Assembly: GCA_003154635.1 (NCBI GenBank)
Contig: PMDX01000099.1
Coordinates: 15,485-20,971 of the forward strand
Source of the DNA: Actinomycetota bacterium
GTDB lineage: Bacteria > Actinomycetota > Geothermincolia > Fen-727 > Anoxymicrobiaceae
Reading direction: 5' to 3'
Length of the DNA: 5,487 nucleotides
Numbering within the stretch: position 1 is the first letter of the stretch; each line of letters opens with the position of its first letter. The notes under the pieces were generated by a model. That model was not told where the DNA came from and searched no databases. It worked only from the letters and a program-made list of their open reading frames with translations. The position numbers and the translations under genes are program-made. Of the stretch, positions 4,660 through 5,487 are shown piece after piece.

Positions 4660-5487
4660 ATGCAAATGCCTTTTCTCTCTGGTCAAGTGATGTTCCTGCA
4701 GGTTTTCTTCTTTCCCGAAATCATGTCCAGGGCCAGGAAGAAGATCCTGAACGATAGCTATTACACCCTCTTTCACAAGTCCCGTGATGACTGGCCCAGC
4801 AACTGGGTTGATAAGGAAGAGTTCCCATTCATAAGGTTCCTGGGAAAAATAGATATCGAGAAGAACGTGTACGAGTCCGTGCTGAGAGACCCCACGCTCG
4901 TTCCGGGAGAGAAGATAGTCCCATTCACCGTTGACGTCAGGCCGGACGGCGAGGTGATTGAATCTCCTCGAGTGACGCAAGTGCTGAGGTACCAGAGCAT
5001 CAACTATCACAAGCCGATTCTAAAGCTACACCTTTTCAACCTCGGCTGTTTCGTTTCGATCGTTTCGATACCGTTTGACATCCCGATAGGCATGCAGGTT
5101 GATGACTTTGTGAGGTCGATCAGCTACTGGAACTGGGAGCCCCAGAAACCTGGATTAAGAGAAGCCGATCAGCACAAGCTTCTATTTGGAGCAAGCCGAG
5201 AGGTTGTCTACGAGAATGGGAAACCGACAACCACCAAAAAGACTCCGTTGTGTCTGACCGCATTACTCGAGCGATTGTCAAAGAATATCTCAGAAAGTCT
5301 GGTCGTCAAGAAACGGAAAAACGATGTGAAGTCCTGTGCTTCAAAGATATATCCCATTTTCATATTTCGAGGATCTTTCGATCACTCGAAGCAGCCTCCA
5401 GGACATAATGTGTCGAAAGAAGAATTTGCACGGGCAATGGTGGCAATCCACGAGCTCGTTCCAGCTTGCGATTCGCTCAGGGACGAT
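4660..5487 (+). CDS. Unrecognised protein, 3' end outside the window
   Basis: The frame from ATG 4660 is open for 276 codons up to the last base of the window, with no stop; upstream in frame the nearest stop is TAA at 4540. I do not recognise a family. The N-terminus (MPFLSGQVMFLQVFFFPEIM, 3-22) is hydrophobic but runs straight into a basic patch (SRARKK), so it is not a clear signal peptide or anchor. Residues about 120-143 (LKLHLFNLGCFVSIVSIPFD within it) look like consecutive beta strands, followed by an aromatic patch SYWNWE at 155-160. Residues 208-232 are Lys/Ser-rich. No nuclease, ATPase or helix-turn-helix motif is evident. Composition is balanced for a soluble protein, with less GC at third positions than the ATPase gene. 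It follows the tRNA-like element on the same strand, which suggests cargo of a variable region. Annotators that require a stop codon would miss it. Confidence 0.75.
   Translation, partial: MQMPFLSGQVMFLQVFFFPEIMSRARKKILNDSYYTLFHKSRDDWPSNWVDKEEFPFIRFLGKIDIEKNVYESVLRDPTLVPGEKIVPFTVDVRPDGEVIESPRVTQVLRYQSINYHKPILKLHLFNLGCFVSIVSIPFDIPIGMQVDDFVRSISYWNWEPQKPGLREADQHKLLFGASREVVYENGKPTTTKKTPLCLTALLERLSKNISESLVVKKRKNDVKSCASKIYPIFIFRGSFDHSKQPPGHNVSKEEFARAMVAIHELVPACDSLRDD
5053..5070 (+). repeat. Short tandem repeat inside the orphan gene
   Basis: GTTTCGATC followed directly by GTTTCGATA encodes VSIVSI at residues 132-137. The 9-base unit keeps the frame. It probably reflects a small local duplication, or just alternating beta-strand residues. 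Confidence 0.5.

Noticed and set aside
4501..5010. 169-residue open frame on the minus strand over the tRNA-like element and orphan gene
   Set aside because: It is codon-aligned with the + strand frame, which stays open far longer (276 codons to the window end). The minus product has odd His/Arg/Pro-rich composition and would run through the tRNA-like element.
1..5487. CRISPR array, transposase or insertion-sequence ends
   Set aside because: No regularly spaced repeats, transposase-like protein or terminal inverted repeats were found on reading either strand.

Overview
The window reads as a piece of a GC-rich, probably bacterial chromosome. Shine-Dalgarno-like sequences precede the starts, sigma70-like promoter matches sit in the gaps, and the codon use is GC-rich but freely uses ATA and AGG. 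I cannot name the lineage. All supported genes lie on the + strand.

Layout: (1) 2-310 is the C-terminal end of an unrecognised, probably helical protein that begins before the window. (2) 311-470 is an intergenic gap with a possible extended -10 promoter and a clear ribosome binding site. (3) 471-1595 and 1592-4309 are a tightly coupled two-gene unit with an ATGA overlap. The first gene encodes an SbcD/Mre11-type metallophosphoesterase nuclease and the second a long SMC/Rad50/YhaN-type coiled-coil ATPase. This is the Mre11-Rad50 architecture, closest in my reading to the yhaO-yhaN arrangement. The ATPase has no CXXC zinc hook, and a short beta-rich segment sits between its two coiled-coil arms. 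(4) 4310-4659 is a 350-base gap holding a GC hairpin, a strong sigma70-like promoter match, an unusual tRNA-like structure and a perfect 9-bp inverted repeat. (5) 4660-5487 is an open reading frame of 276 codons that runs off the window end without a stop. It encodes a protein I do not recognise and is visibly less GC-rich than the ATPase gene.

The nuclease and ATPase presumably form one complex that processes DNA ends or hairpins, for repair or possibly against foreign DNA. The tRNA-like element, the drop in GC and the orphan gene after it look like the edge of a chromosomal island or variable region. That link is inference. The points most worth a second look are the odd geometry of the tRNA-like element, the orphan gene, and three departures from Mre11-Rad50 consensus in the nuclease-ATPase pair: DxQ for DxH, APNAFGKST for GxNxxGKST, and the missing hook.
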